DNA of 64,000 nucleotides. Origin: Methanoculleus methanifontis. Its GTDB lineage: Archaea > Halobacteriota > Methanomicrobia > Methanomicrobiales > Methanoculleaceae. Numbering within the stretch: the first letter of the stretch is position 1; the number at the start of each line of letters is the position of its first letter. A program made the position numbers and the translations under genes. This document shows, one piece after another, positions 1 through 8,030 of this stretch. Under the pieces are notes generated by a model. The model ran no database searches, was not told where the DNA came from, and saw only the letters and a list, made by a program, of their open reading frames with translations. The stretch is from assembly GCF_030464365.1 (NCBI RefSeq), contig NZ_VCYI01000001.1, positions 124,001 through 188,000 of the forward strand. The letters run 5' to 3'.

Positions 1-1
1 C

Positions 2-838
2 TCCGGAAAGTCGGCCGACCTCAAGAAGCCCGACGTTGTGGCGATCCTCGATCTCGGGGAAGGCACCGTCGAGGTGCAGGTGAACCCCGTCTTCTTCGCC
101 GGCCGGTACCTGAAGTACGAGCGCGGCATCCCCCAGACCCACTGGGACTGCCGGGCGTGCCGGGGAGCCGGGTGCGAGAAGTGCAACTTCACCGGCAAGC
201 AGTATGCCGACTCCGTCGAGGAACTGATCGGCCGGCCGGCGATCGAGGTATTCGGCGCGGAGAACGCCGTCCTGCACGGTGCCGGGAGAGAGGATATCGA
301 TGCCCGGATGCTCGGATCGGGCCGCCCCTTCGCGATGGAGATCGAGGCGCCGCGGAAGCGGTCGGTGGATCTTGCGGCGCTTGAAGTGGAGATCAACCGT
401 GCGGCCGAAGGCCGGGTGGCGGTTCACCTTGACGGATGGGCGGATCGGAAATTGGTGCAAAGCCTTAAATCAGACAAAGCGCATAAAAAATACAGGATCC
501 TGGTCGAGATCGACGGTTCTGTAACCCCAGATGAGTTCAGGGCGGCCCTCGATCAGTTAAAAGGTGTAACGATACGACAGCGCACCCCGAATAGGGTGTC
601 ACACCGACGGGCAGATAAAGTTCGGGAACGGCGTGTCCTCGATATCGAATGTACGGGTAGCGTCGACGGCAGATACTGGGTTGAAGTCGTCGGCGAAGCG
701 GGCCTCTACATAAAAGAACTGGTATCGGGCGACAGCGGCAGAACCCAGCCCAGCCTTGCCCAGATCCTGGGGCGCACCGCAAGTGTTGTCAGCCTCGATG
801 TGGTGCTGGTCAAAACTGCAAACGAGTATGGTGAGTAA
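2..838 (+). CDS. pus10: tRNA pseudouridine synthase Pus10, 5'-truncated by the window edge
   Basis: The window opens inside this gene: the frame is already open at base 2 and ends at TAA 836-838, so the N-terminal part is missing. Pus10 converts uridine 54 (and 55) of the tRNA T-loop to pseudouridine in archaea. The fragment shows a cysteine-rich stretch with paired C-x2-C motifs (CRACRGAGCEKC) followed by the catalytic region EDIDARMLGSGRPF, in which the Asp before A-R-M-L-G is the expected nucleophile. The C-terminal end has the typical pseudouridine-synthase segment around GLYIKELVSGD. It lies two bases before rpl21e and heads a conserved archaeal operon. The family call is firm; the true start lies outside the window. 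Confidence 0.93.
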   Translation, partial: SGKSADLKKPDVVAILDLGEGTVEVQVNPVFFAGRYLKYERGIPQTHWDCRACRGAGCEKCNFTGKQYADSVEELIGRPAIEVFGAENAVLHGAGREDIDARMLGSGRPFAMEIEAPRKRSVDLAALEVEINRAAEGRVAVHLDGWADRKLVQSLKSDKAHKKYRILVEIDGSVTPDEFRAALDQLKGVTIRQRTPNRVSHRRADKVRERRVLDIECTGSVDGRYWVEVVGEAGLYIKELVSGDSGRTQPSLAQILGRTASVVSLDVVLVKTANEYGE

Positions 839-840
839 TC

Positions 841-1134
841 ATGGCACATCACAATGGACCACGCAAGAAGACGCGGTATAAGTTCAAGAAGGACCTCAGA
901 AAACGTGGCATCCCCCCGGTCACCTCGGTGATTCAGAAGTTCGAGATCGGGCAGAAGGTGCACGTCGTGGTCGAGCCGAGTGTCCAGAAGGGCATGCCCC
1001 ACCGGAGATTCCACGGGAAGACCGGCACGGTCATCGGACAGCGCGGACGCGCATGGCTGCTTGAAGTCAGGGATGGAGATTCGGTAAAACAGGTGATTGC
1101 GAGACCGCAACATCTAAAAGCGCAGAAAGTATAA
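841..1134 (+). CDS. rpl21e: 50S ribosomal protein L21e
   Basis: A 97-residue basic protein starting MAHHNGPRKKTRYKFKKDL, the standard start of archaeal/eukaryotic L21e, a large-subunit protein contacting 5S/23S rRNA. The SH3-like barrel segment (GQKVHVVVEPSVQKG, then FHGKTGTVIGQRGRAW) is intact and the length is normal for the family. The ATG is two bases after the pus10 stop, and GGTGA at 830-834 serves as a short ribosome binding site. It is translated as part of the pus10-rpl21e-rpo4-DUF655-rsmA-hemK2 operon that is syntenic in many euryarchaea. Confidence 0.97.
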   Translation: MAHHNGPRKKTRYKFKKDLRKRGIPPVTSVIQKFEIGQKVHVVVEPSVQKGMPHRRFHGKTGTVIGQRGRAWLLEVRDGDSVKQVIARPQHLKAQKV

Positions 1135-1155
1135 TCCTCAACAGTAGTGGTTGGC

Positions 1156-1506
1156 ATGAAGGTAAAACGAATTGTGAGTGAAGAGCGGATGCTGCTTCCC
1201 GAACTGCGGGAAACCCTTCTCGCGGTGGAGGCAGCCCGGCTCGAGTCCGGTGAAGAGATGTCCTACGAGCTTCGTAAGAGCATCGAGCATGCCAACCAGC
1301 TTTCAAAGACATCTTCCGAGAGGGCTTGCGCCCTCGTTGATGAGCTCCTGAAACTTGAGAAGATGAAAGAGGAGATCGCCTACCGCATCGCGAACCTGAT
1401 GCCGCGGACCCGGGATGAACTGCGGGCCATCTACGCCAAAGAACGGTTCAATCTTACAACGGAAGAGCTGGACGAGATCCTCGACCTGGTAATGACCCAC
1501 TTCTGA
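1156..1506 (+). CDS. rpo4: DNA-directed RNA polymerase subunit Rpo4 (subunit F)
   Basis: A 116-residue acidic helical protein of the Rpb4/RpoF family, which pairs with Rpo7 to form the polymerase stalk that guides nascent RNA. The conserved HRDC-like C-terminal half is visible (ANLMPRTRDELRAIYAKER, then LTTEELDEILDLV). A GTG at 1147 would add three residues, but the ATG at 1156 gives the usual MKVKRIVSEERM start and is preferred. It sits directly behind rpl21e and before the DUF655 gene, as in most euryarchaeal genomes. Length and motifs are ordinary for the family. Confidence 0.94.
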   Translation: MKVKRIVSEERMLLPELRETLLAVEAARLESGEEMSYELRKSIEHANQLSKTSSERACALVDELLKLEKMKEEIAYRIANLMPRTRDELRAIYAKERFNLTTEELDEILDLVMTHF

Positions 1507-1523
1507 TTGAAGGGGTGGTGCCA

Positions 1524-2087
1524 ATGAAGACCGAAAGGAAAGAGGAGAACGCGGTAGTTATCGATGTCCTCCCCATGGGATACGTGAGCGAGCAGCGGCC
1601 GGTCTACAAGCGCGAGCCGGTCGTCCAGGCGGTCGGCGTGAACCAGTTCAAGTTGCTCGAACTCATCCCGAAGCAGGGTGCGGATATCCAGCTCTACGAC
1701 CGCGTTTATATCGGCGATGCGGAACGGGAGAAGATCGAGCGCGTCAAGCGGCGGATCAGTTACGATGATCTGACGGCGACGGCGAAACTCGAACTGCCGT
1801 TCGTTGTCGAGGAGATCGTCCGCGAGAACGAGCCGCGGTTCGTCGACTTCTTCAACAAGTCCGTGCCCATCACACCGAAGTTTCACATGCTGCACCTGCT
1901 CCCCGGCATCGGGAAGAAGCTGATGTGGGAGATCATCGAACAGCGCGGGAAGAAACCGTTCGAGAGTTTCGCCGACATCTCCGGGCGGATCAAGTCGCTC
2001 CCACATCCGGACAGGATGATTGTCAGCCGGATCCTGCGTGAGATCGAGGATCCGAACGAGAAGTATCACGTCTTTACATCGAGATGA
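1524..2087 (+). CDS. DUF655 protein, predicted nucleic-acid-binding
   Basis: A 187-residue protein of the archaeal DUF655 family, of unknown precise role. The N-terminal half (to about residue 85) looks like an OB/S1-type beta domain. The C-terminal half contains a helix-hairpin-helix segment (LHLLPGIGKKLMWEIIEQR, then FADISGRIKSL), which in other proteins binds nucleic acid backbones. The ATG at 1524 is chosen over GTG 1515 because GGGGTGG at 1512-1518 gives a ribosome binding site at normal distance. Its stop overlaps the start of rsmA (ATGA), implying coupled translation and a role close to ribosome or rRNA maturation. That role is inferred from context only. Confidence 0.85.
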   Translation: MKTERKEENAVVIDVLPMGYVSEQRPVYKREPVVQAVGVNQFKLLELIPKQGADIQLYDRVYIGDAEREKIERVKRRISYDDLTATAKLELPFVVEEIVRENEPRFVDFFNKSVPITPKFHMLHLLPGIGKKLMWEIIEQRGKKPFESFADISGRIKSLPHPDRMIVSRILREIEDPNEKYHVFTSR

Positions 2088-2857
2088 GTGCTCCGAGGGA
2101 TCAGCACTTTCTCGTCGACCGGAGAGCCGTCGGGAAGATTGCCGGTTTTGTTGATGTCTCCGGCCGGAGAGTGCTCGAGATCGGGCCCGGCGAAGGGATC
2201 CTCACCCGCGCCCTCCTTGACCGCGGAGCGGAGGTCATTGCGGTAGAGATCGATCCGGCTCTCGTGGAGGAACTCGAGATTGCCTTCGCCGACGAGATCG
2301 GGGAAGGCCGTCTCGAGATCATCCACGGCGACGCGAAGAAGGTGGATATCCCGCCGTTCGAGATCGCCGTCGCGAACCTTCCCTACTCTGTTTCTTCGAA
2401 GATCACGTTCCGGCTGCTCGAGATCGGCTTTGAGGTCGCTGTCCTGATGTACCAGAAGGAGTTCGCCCGGCGGATGATCGCGCCGCCGGGTACGCCGAAC
2501 GTGGGCCGCCTCTCGGTGATGGTGCAGACCTACGCCTCGGTAAAACCGCTCCTCGACCTCGGGCCGGGTTCGTTCCGCCCGCAACCGCAGGTTCGTTCCT
2601 GGGTGGTCCGGATCACGCCGCACGAACCACCGTACCCGATCACGGACCGCGAGGTCTACGCGGACGTCGTCCGGGTGCTCTTCTCCCACCGCCGCAAGAC
2701 CGTCCGGAAGGGTCTTCGGACCGGCAAGGATGCGTTTGCACGTGAGGCGATCGAGCGGACGATCGCGGAACTGCCCGACGACCTCCTGCGGCGCCGGCCC
2801 GAAGACCTGACGCTCGAGGAGTTCGCGCTGATCGCGAACATGCTTGCCGGGAGTTAG
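2084..2857 (+). CDS. rsmA: 16S rRNA dimethyladenosine transferase KsgA/RsmA
   Basis: A 257-residue SAM-dependent enzyme that dimethylates two adjacent adenines in helix 45 of 16S rRNA late in small-subunit assembly. The first block is QHFLVDRRAVGKI. The glycine-rich SAM motif I is LEIGPGEGILTRALL and motif IV is VANLPYSVSSK, where N-L-P-Y is the catalytic signature of adenine N6-methyltransferases. The C-terminal helical domain ends ALIANMLAGS. The start overlaps the DUF655 stop by four bases. Length is normal for the archaeal enzyme. Confidence 0.96.
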   Translation: MSAPRDQHFLVDRRAVGKIAGFVDVSGRRVLEIGPGEGILTRALLDRGAEVIAVEIDPALVEELEIAFADEIGEGRLEIIHGDAKKVDIPPFEIAVANLPYSVSSKITFRLLEIGFEVAVLMYQKEFARRMIAPPGTPNVGRLSVMVQTYASVKPLLDLGPGSFRPQPQVRSWVVRITPHEPPYPITDREVYADVVRVLFSHRRKTVRKGLRTGKDAFAREAIERTIAELPDDLLRRRPEDLTLEEFALIANMLAGS

Positions 2858-2859
2858 GG

Positions 2860-3426
2860 ATGCTCCCCGACCAGGTCTACCCTCCCGCTGAAGACTCGTT
2901 CCTCCTCCTCCGGGCGGCGCGACGGGAAGTCCGGGAGACCGACCGGGTGCTCGAGGTCGGGACCGGGAGCGGCTACGTCGCGGCCGGACTTCTCGGCCGC
3001 GCGGCGAGCGTGGCCGCAACCGATATCAACCCCCACGCCGTCCGGTGCGCCCGCGCCCGTGGGGTGGCGGCGATCAGGACAGACCTCGTCGCGGGCGTCT
3101 CCGGTCCGTTCGACCTCATTCTCTTCAACCCCCCCTACCTCCCGACGTCTCCCGATGAGCGGATGGACGACTGGCTGGAGTACGCCCTCGACGGCGGGCC
3201 GACAGGAAGGGTAGTGATAGAACGGTTCGTCGCGGACGCCGGGAGGGTGCTCTCGCCATACGGGCGCATCCTGCTCCTGGTCTCGTCGCTGACCGGGCTT
3301 GACGAAGTCCGGGAACTCTTCGCCCGCGAGGGATTCGTCTCGTTCGTCGTCGACGAGGAACCGCTCGAGGGGGAGCGGCTCTACGTCATCCGGGCGATGC
3401 GGGACCTCTGCCGGATGGGAGCGTGA
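2860..3426 (+). CDS. HemK2/Mtq2-type protein-glutamine N5-methyltransferase
   Basis: A 188-residue Rossmann-fold methyltransferase of the short HemK2/Mtq2 branch, which methylates the glutamine of the GGQ motif in class-I release factor aRF1. It begins with the typical YPPAEDSFLLL block (residues 7-17). The SAM motif LEVGTGSGYVAAGLL follows, then the substrate motif LFNPPYLPTSP with N-P-P-Y and the conserved WLEYALDGGPTGR segment. The ATG lies two bases after the rsmA stop. Unlike bacterial PrmC it has no N-terminal helical domain, which is normal in archaea. Confidence 0.92.
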   Translation: MLPDQVYPPAEDSFLLLRAARREVRETDRVLEVGTGSGYVAAGLLGRAASVAATDINPHAVRCARARGVAAIRTDLVAGVSGPFDLILFNPPYLPTSPDERMDDWLEYALDGGPTGRVVIERFVADAGRVLSPYGRILLLVSSLTGLDEVRELFAREGFVSFVVDEEPLEGERLYVIRAMRDLCRMGA

Positions 3427-3608
3427 GCCTTCGGGTTTCTTCGGCTCCGTTTCTCCTGATAGAAGGTTGCTTACTATTTTTCTTATTCCGGTAACCCCGA
3501 TGGCCGGATAAGGGCTTGATGTGGCTCAATTTTTAATGTATAGGCTGATTGTGGTTAGAATATTCAGTTAGATTTTATCTCCTCTTGCATCACATAAGAT
3601 ATGTTATC

Positions 3609-4988
3609 GTGACAATACAACATTCCAATAATCTCCTCACTGAAGGATCGGTCGGAAAGGGTCTCTGGATCGTGGCTCTTCCGATCATCATCAGCAACTT
3701 CCTCGCAAGCGTCCTGGAGGTGGTGGATATGTATTTCATCGGGAAACTCGGCGATGTTCCGATCGCCGGCGGAGCGATGAGCATATCCATCATAATGGTG
3801 CTTACAACAGTGATCTTCGGGACCGTGACGGCAACGGCTGCATTTGTCTCGCGAGCATACGGGTCGCAGCGGTATGAGCGTATCCCGGTGATCCTCGCGC
3901 ATTCGCTGTATCTGGCACTTGCCTTCTCGATGATCCTTATGGTCATCGGCATCTTCTGGCCACAGGATCTCCTCCTGCTCCTTGGAGCGGAGAGCGAGGT
4001 CGCAGTGGTGGGAGCACGCTTCCTCTCCCCGATGCTGATGGGAATGTTTGCGTTCGTCACGCTGATGATCCTGACGACCGTGTTCCAGAGTACGGGAGAC
4101 TCGCGAACGCCGATGTACGTGATGATCGCGGTGAATATCGTGAACATTGTTCTGAACCCAACGCTGATCATGGGTCTCGGCGGTCTCCCGGCGCTTGGAA
4201 TAGCCGGATCTGCGTATGCGTCCCTTACGTCGCGTACGATCGGCGTGCTGCTTCTGATTGGGGTGATGTATCTGCCGTCCAGAAAGGACAGACCGGTCAG
4301 GTTCCCGAAGAAGTGGACGTTCGAACCACAGCTGATCAAGGATGTCGTGAAGGTCACGATACCTTCGGCGGTGCAGAGCGGGGTCAGGAGCTTTGCGTTC
4401 CTGGGGATGACGGCGATCGTTGCGCTGTACGGGACGGCGGCGGTGGCGGCATACGGCATCTGCCAGCGTCTGGATATGCTGGGCCTGATCTTTGTGTTGG
4501 GGCTTTGCACGGGAGTCGCGGTGATGGTCGGGCAGAACCTGGGAGCAGGGAAAGTGGAGAGAGCGGAGAAAACGGTCCGGATCGCGATGATCGTGAACGC
4601 ATCGTTCATGGCGATGGTGGGTATCCTGTATCTGTTGCATGCGAAGAATCTCCTGGCGCTCTTCGGCGCGACAGGCGAGTCGCTTGCAGACGGCACCCTG
4701 TTTATGCAGATAATCCCGATGTCGTATTTCGTGATCGCTATGGCGATGACGATGGGATTTGCGATGAACGGTGCGGGGATGACGAGACCCGGCATGTACG
4801 CGGCGATCGCGGGGCAGTTGATCGTGCAGGTGGGTCTTGCTGCGATCTTTGTGACGATGGACCTGCCGTTGCAGTTCGTCTGGTTCGCGGTGGTCTGCGG
4901 CACCGTGGTGGTGTTCCTGTGCGACCTGTTCTTTTACCGGCAGGGCGCCTGGAAGACAAAGAAACTGAATCTCGGCGGAGAGAATTAA
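3609..4988 (+). CDS. MATE family multidrug/sodium antiporter
   Basis: An integral membrane protein of about 459 residues with twelve hydrophobic segments in two related halves, as in the MATE (MatE) family, which exports organic cations using sodium or proton gradients. Recognisable blocks are LTEGSVGKGLWIVALPIIIS at the N-terminus, the motif around FGTVTATAAFVSRAYGSQ, and the second-half counterpart GLCTGVAVMVGQNLGAGK. The frame is open upstream to TTG 3549. GTG 3609 is chosen because translation then starts just before the conserved N-terminal block, although no good ribosome binding site precedes it. A TATA-like stretch lies at 3530-3538. The substrate cannot be told from sequence. Confidence 0.88.
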   Translation: MTIQHSNNLLTEGSVGKGLWIVALPIIISNFLASVLEVVDMYFIGKLGDVPIAGGAMSISIIMVLTTVIFGTVTATAAFVSRAYGSQRYERIPVILAHSLYLALAFSMILMVIGIFWPQDLLLLLGAESEVAVVGARFLSPMLMGMFAFVTLMILTTVFQSTGDSRTPMYVMIAVNIVNIVLNPTLIMGLGGLPALGIAGSAYASLTSRTIGVLLLIGVMYLPSRKDRPVRFPKKWTFEPQLIKDVVKVTIPSAVQSGVRSFAFLGMTAIVALYGTAAVAAYGICQRLDMLGLIFVLGLCTGVAVMVGQNLGAGKVERAEKTVRIAMIVNASFMAMVGILYLLHAKNLLALFGATGESLADGTLFMQIIPMSYFVIAMAMTMGFAMNGAGMTRPGMYAAIAGQLIVQVGLAAIFVTMDLPLQFVWFAVVCGTVVVFLCDLFFYRQGAWKTKKLNLGGEN

Positions 4989-4990
4989 GC

Positions 4991-5014
4991 CAGAGATTCT
5001 CTGAGACTTTTTTT
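4991..5014 (+). terminator. Hairpin plus T-tract terminator after the MATE gene
   Basis: CAGAG (4991-4995) pairs with CTCTG (4999-5003), and a run of seven T follows at 5008-5014. It starts three bases after the MATE stop codon. The following gene has its own ribosome binding site. Confidence 0.7.
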
Positions 5015-5156
5015 CGACCGGCCCTGTAAGGAGCCTGTGGACGTTTTGTCCGCTGGCGATCCTGCGCCGGTGACTTGATGTTCTGTGACGGCGATACCTG
5101 GCCCGTGAGAGCCTGAGCGCTGTTCCGGTCGGGCTAACTCGCACGGAGGAAGTATC

Positions 5157-5951
5157 ATCACGCATACCTGGAACCCGGATGACTATCATCGGCACTCCGC
5201 CGCCCAGGCTCACTGGGCGCACGAGTTGATCGAGAAACTCGCGCTTGCCGGCGGCGAGCGGGTGCTCGATCTCGGGTGCGGCGAGGGGAAGGTGACCGCG
5301 GAGATTGCAGCCCGCCTCTCCTCCGGCTCGGTGCTCGGCCTCGATCTTTCCCGCGACATGATCGCCTTCTCCCGGGCTCACCTGCCCCCGGAGTGGTACC
5401 CGAATCTCCGGTTTGTCGAGGGCGACATGCTCGGTCTGCAGTTTAATGAGGAGTTCGACGTCGTCTTCTCCAGCGCCGCCCTGCACTGGGTCGCCGACCA
5501 CGGCAGGGTCTTTCAGGGTATCTCCCGCGCTCTCCGGCCGGGGGGAAGGGTCTTCCTCCAGATGGGCGGGAGAGGAAACGCCGCGCCGATCCTTGCGCTC
5601 GCGGACGAGATGCTCGCGGAGGAGCCCTGGAACGAACTCTTCAATGGGCTTTCCCGCCGTTACGCCTTCTATGACCCTGAGGAAGAGCGCGGGTGGCTTG
5701 CGGAGGCGAGGCTTGCGCCCGTGCGGGTTGAGTTGATCGAAAAGGACATGGCCTTCGGTCAGCTTGACGACCTCGCAGGGTGGATTCGGACAACCTGGCA
5801 CCTGTATCTCGACCGGCTGCCCGAAGAGGCCCGGCCGGCGTTCATCGCCGGGGTGGTGAGCCGGTATGTGGAGCGATACCCCTCGGCCGACGGCCGCATC
5901 CACGTCCCCATGGTGCGCCTTGAGGTGGAGGCGGTCAAACCGTCGGAATGA
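5157..5951 (+). CDS. Class I SAM methyltransferase, trans-aconitate methyltransferase-like, apparent AUC start
   Basis: A class I methyltransferase of about 264 residues. SAM motif I is VLDLGCGEGKVTAEIA, motif II is VLGLDLSRDMI, and the later motif is DVVFSSAALHWV. This pattern matches the trans-aconitate/malonyl-ACP (Tam/BioC-like) group; the substrate is unknown. The family's N-terminal block, here HTWNPDDYHRHSAAQ then HWAHELIEKL, is encoded from 5163 onward in the same frame. The only usual start codon in frame is TTG 5226, which would delete that block and has no ribosome binding site. A perfect GGAGG (5145-5149) lies seven bases before an ATC at 5157, so I place the start there. The upstream in-frame stop is at 5106. 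Confidence 0.75.
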   Translation: MTHTWNPDDYHRHSAAQAHWAHELIEKLALAGGERVLDLGCGEGKVTAEIAARLSSGSVLGLDLSRDMIAFSRAHLPPEWYPNLRFVEGDMLGLQFNEEFDVVFSSAALHWVADHGRVFQGISRALRPGGRVFLQMGGRGNAAPILALADEMLAEEPWNELFNGLSRRYAFYDPEEERGWLAEARLAPVRVELIEKDMAFGQLDDLAGWIRTTWHLYLDRLPEEARPAFIAGVVSRYVERYPSADGRIHVPMVRLEVEAVKPSE

Positions 5952-6040
5952 CGGCCACCTCCCCGCGTCCGGCTATGAGAACAATTATGTCGCATCGACC
6001 CCCGGGAGCGGTCGTTTCAACTGCCCCGTGACGGGGAGGT

Positions 6041-6048
6041 ATTTATAC
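6041..6048 (+). promoter_or_regulatory. TATA box of the EgtD-like gene
   Basis: ATTTATAC at 6041-6048 lies about 28 bases before the ATG at 6073, the distance expected for a leaderless or near-leaderless archaeal transcript. There is no Shine-Dalgarno sequence before that ATG. Confidence 0.6.
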
Positions 6049-6072
6049 GTCGGCGGGGATCTGAGTCGGGCT

Positions 6073-7077
6073 ATGCTGAACCGCACGGGGAACCCCGTCC
6101 CGCGAAGCGAGTTCCGTAACTATCTTTCCTCCGGGTACCGGGACGACCTGGCCCGGGATATCCTGGCCGGGATGACCGCAGAGCAGAAGTGTATCCCCAG
6201 CAGATACTTCTACGATGCCCGGGGCTCGCAGCTCTTCGAGGAGATCTGCCGCCTCCCCGAGTACTATCAGACCCGGCTGGAACTTTCCATCCTTCACGGG
6301 GCATGCGGGGCGATCATGGAATCCTTCGGCAAAGGGGATCTCGTGGAACTGGGGCCGGGAACGGATCTGAAGGCCTCGAAACTGATCGATGCGGCACCGG
6401 AGCCCGAGGGGGAGGGGATATGTTACATCCCGGTGGATGTGAGCGAGTCGGCTCTGGCCGCCGCAACGGAGGGTCTGCTCAGGCGGTACCCGCGGCTGCG
6501 CGTTCTCGGGATTGTGGGTGATTTCACCCGCGATCTGGGGTACATTCCCGCCAGGGGCAAGAAACTCGTCACGTTCTTCGGGGGCACCATCGGGAACTTC
6601 ACCGATCCTGCAGCGCAGCGGATGCTCAGGAGCGTGGCCGGCGTGATGGGGGAGGATGATCGTTTCGTCGTCGGGCTCGATATGGTAAAACCGGTCCCGG
6701 TGCTCGAGGCCGCGTACAACGATGCGGCCGGGGTGACGGCCGCGTTCAACAAGAACATCCTTGCCGTGGTCAACCGGGAACTCGGGGCGGACTTCGACCC
6801 CGGCAGATTTGAGCACCGTGCAGGTTTCAACCGGGACGAGGAGCGGATCGAGATGCATCTTGTGGCATCGGCGGCTATGGCGGTCGGTATCCCCGCCCTG
6901 GATCTTCACGTGGCGTTCGAGCGGGGCGAGACCATCCTTACCGAAATCTCCCGGAAGTTCACCCGGGAGAGCGCCGGCCGGCTCTTTTCGGCCGCAGGGC
7001 TTACCGTGGAGCGCTGGTTCTCCGACCCGAAGGAGTGGTTTGCGCTCGCTGAGGTCTCCCGGGCGGGGCTGGGATGA
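6073..7077 (+). CDS. EgtD-like L-histidine Nalpha-methyltransferase family protein
   Basis: A 334-residue protein of the EgtD family (Methyltransf_33), whose founding member trimethylates the alpha-amino group of histidine in ergothioneine synthesis. Typical blocks are SRYFYDARGSQLFEEICRLPEYYQTR near the N-terminus (residues about 38-63), the SAM site VELGPGTDLKASKLI, VDVSESAL, FFGGTIGNF and the C-terminal EISRKF. The ATG at 6073 is chosen because it follows a TATA box at leaderless distance. No EgtB-like sulfoxide synthase is present in the window, so the product may be a different betaine or modified amino acid. The gene converges on the ABC transporter operon. Confidence 0.82.
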   Translation: MLNRTGNPVPRSEFRNYLSSGYRDDLARDILAGMTAEQKCIPSRYFYDARGSQLFEEICRLPEYYQTRLELSILHGACGAIMESFGKGDLVELGPGTDLKASKLIDAAPEPEGEGICYIPVDVSESALAAATEGLLRRYPRLRVLGIVGDFTRDLGYIPARGKKLVTFFGGTIGNFTDPAAQRMLRSVAGVMGEDDRFVVGLDMVKPVPVLEAAYNDAAGVTAAFNKNILAVVNRELGADFDPGRFEHRAGFNRDEERIEMHLVASAAMAVGIPALDLHVAFERGETILTEISRKFTRESAGRLFSAAGLTVERWFSDPKEWFALAEVSRAGLG

Positions 7078-7221
7078 CGTCCCTTGCTGTATCCTCCGCC
7101 GTAGTGGTGAGGAATCGGCGGCACGGGGTGGTGATCCGGCGCGAGCGCGTCGAACTCCTCCCGGGATATGCCGGCACCCGGTCTCTCCCACCGGTGAAAA
7201 AAAGGTTGTGCGGCTGCTCTG

Positions 7222-8028
7222 CTATGGTGCCGTTCCCCTGGATGGGCCCATCACAGGCACGCAGATCCGCCGGTTGAACGGGTCGTCGAGGTGCAGGATC
7301 CGCACGTCCACCCCGTAGGCCCGGTGCATGGTATCTTCGCCGATGACCTCTTCGGGGCTTCCCATAGCAAGGATTCTTTGATCTTTCAGGATTGCAACCT
7401 GGTTCGACGTCAGAAGCGCGTGATCCGGGAAATGGGTCGCGACGACAATGGTCATTCCGTCCTCTGCAAGCCCCCTGATGACGTCGAGCACCCGTACCTG
7501 GTTGCCGAGGTCCAGGTGGGACGTTGGTTCGTCGAGCAGGAGGATCCCCGGACGCTGCGCGATCGCCCGGGCGATCAGGACAAGCTGCCACTCGCCGCCG
7601 CTGATCCCGGTGCACGGACGATCGGCGAGGTGAGAGATCCCGACCCGTCCAAGGGCGTCGGCAGCAATCTCTTCGTCTTCCGCAGACGGGGTTGCAAAGG
7701 GGCCGAGATGGGACGCCCTGCCCATCAGGACGATGTCCCTGACCATGAACGGGAACGGTGAGACCTGTGTCTGGGGAACGAACCCGACCTGCCTGGCAAT
7801 CTCGTGCGGCTGCATCCCCGCGATATCGCGCCCGTCAAGATGAACGCGGCCGTGCGATGGGGAGATGAGCCCGGCCATGCACTTGAGGAGCGTGGACTTC
7901 CCGGTGCCGTTCGGGCCAAGGAGTGAGTACACGCATCCCTCGTCCACGGCGAGCGAGATGCCCGTAAAGACGGTGGCTCCACCCGGGTAGTTGAACGCTA
8001 TATCCTCTACGCTGATGCGGCACCCCAT
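7222..8028 (-). CDS. ABC transporter ATP-binding protein, FecE/BtuD type
   Basis: A 268-residue ATPase of the family that powers uptake of iron-siderophores, haem or cobamides. Visible are Walker A GPNGTGKST, Q-loop VGFVPQTQ, the signature ISGGEWQLVLIARA, Walker B ILLLDEPTSHLD and the switch histidine in VATHF. The frame is open further upstream, but ATG 8028 starts the conserved part (MGCRISVEDIAFNYPGG) and lies just behind the permease stop at 8031. It is the last gene of an SBP-permease-ATPase operon. On the minus strand a T-run at about 7197-7203 may terminate it. Confidence 0.92.
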   Translation of the reverse strand: MGCRISVEDIAFNYPGGATVFTGISLAVDEGCVYSLLGPNGTGKSTLLKCMAGLISPSHGRVHLDGRDIAGMQPHEIARQVGFVPQTQVSPFPFMVRDIVLMGRASHLGPFATPSAEDEEIAADALGRVGISHLADRPCTGISGGEWQLVLIARAIAQRPGILLLDEPTSHLDLGNQVRVLDVIRGLAEDGMTIVVATHFPDHALLTSNQVAILKDQRILAMGSPEEVIGEDTMHRAYGVDVRILHLDDPFNRRICVPVMGPSRGTAP

Positions 8029-8030
8029 GC

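Noticed and set aside
3549-3608. TTG 3549 as start of the MATE protein
   Set aside because: It adds 20 residues not typical of the family and overlaps the predicted promoter. GTG 3609 fits better.
3564-5903. A 779-codon open frame on the minus strand across the MATE and methyltransferase genes
   Set aside because: It is antisense to two genes with clear motifs, is His/Arg/Asp-rich without domains, and arises from the high GC content.
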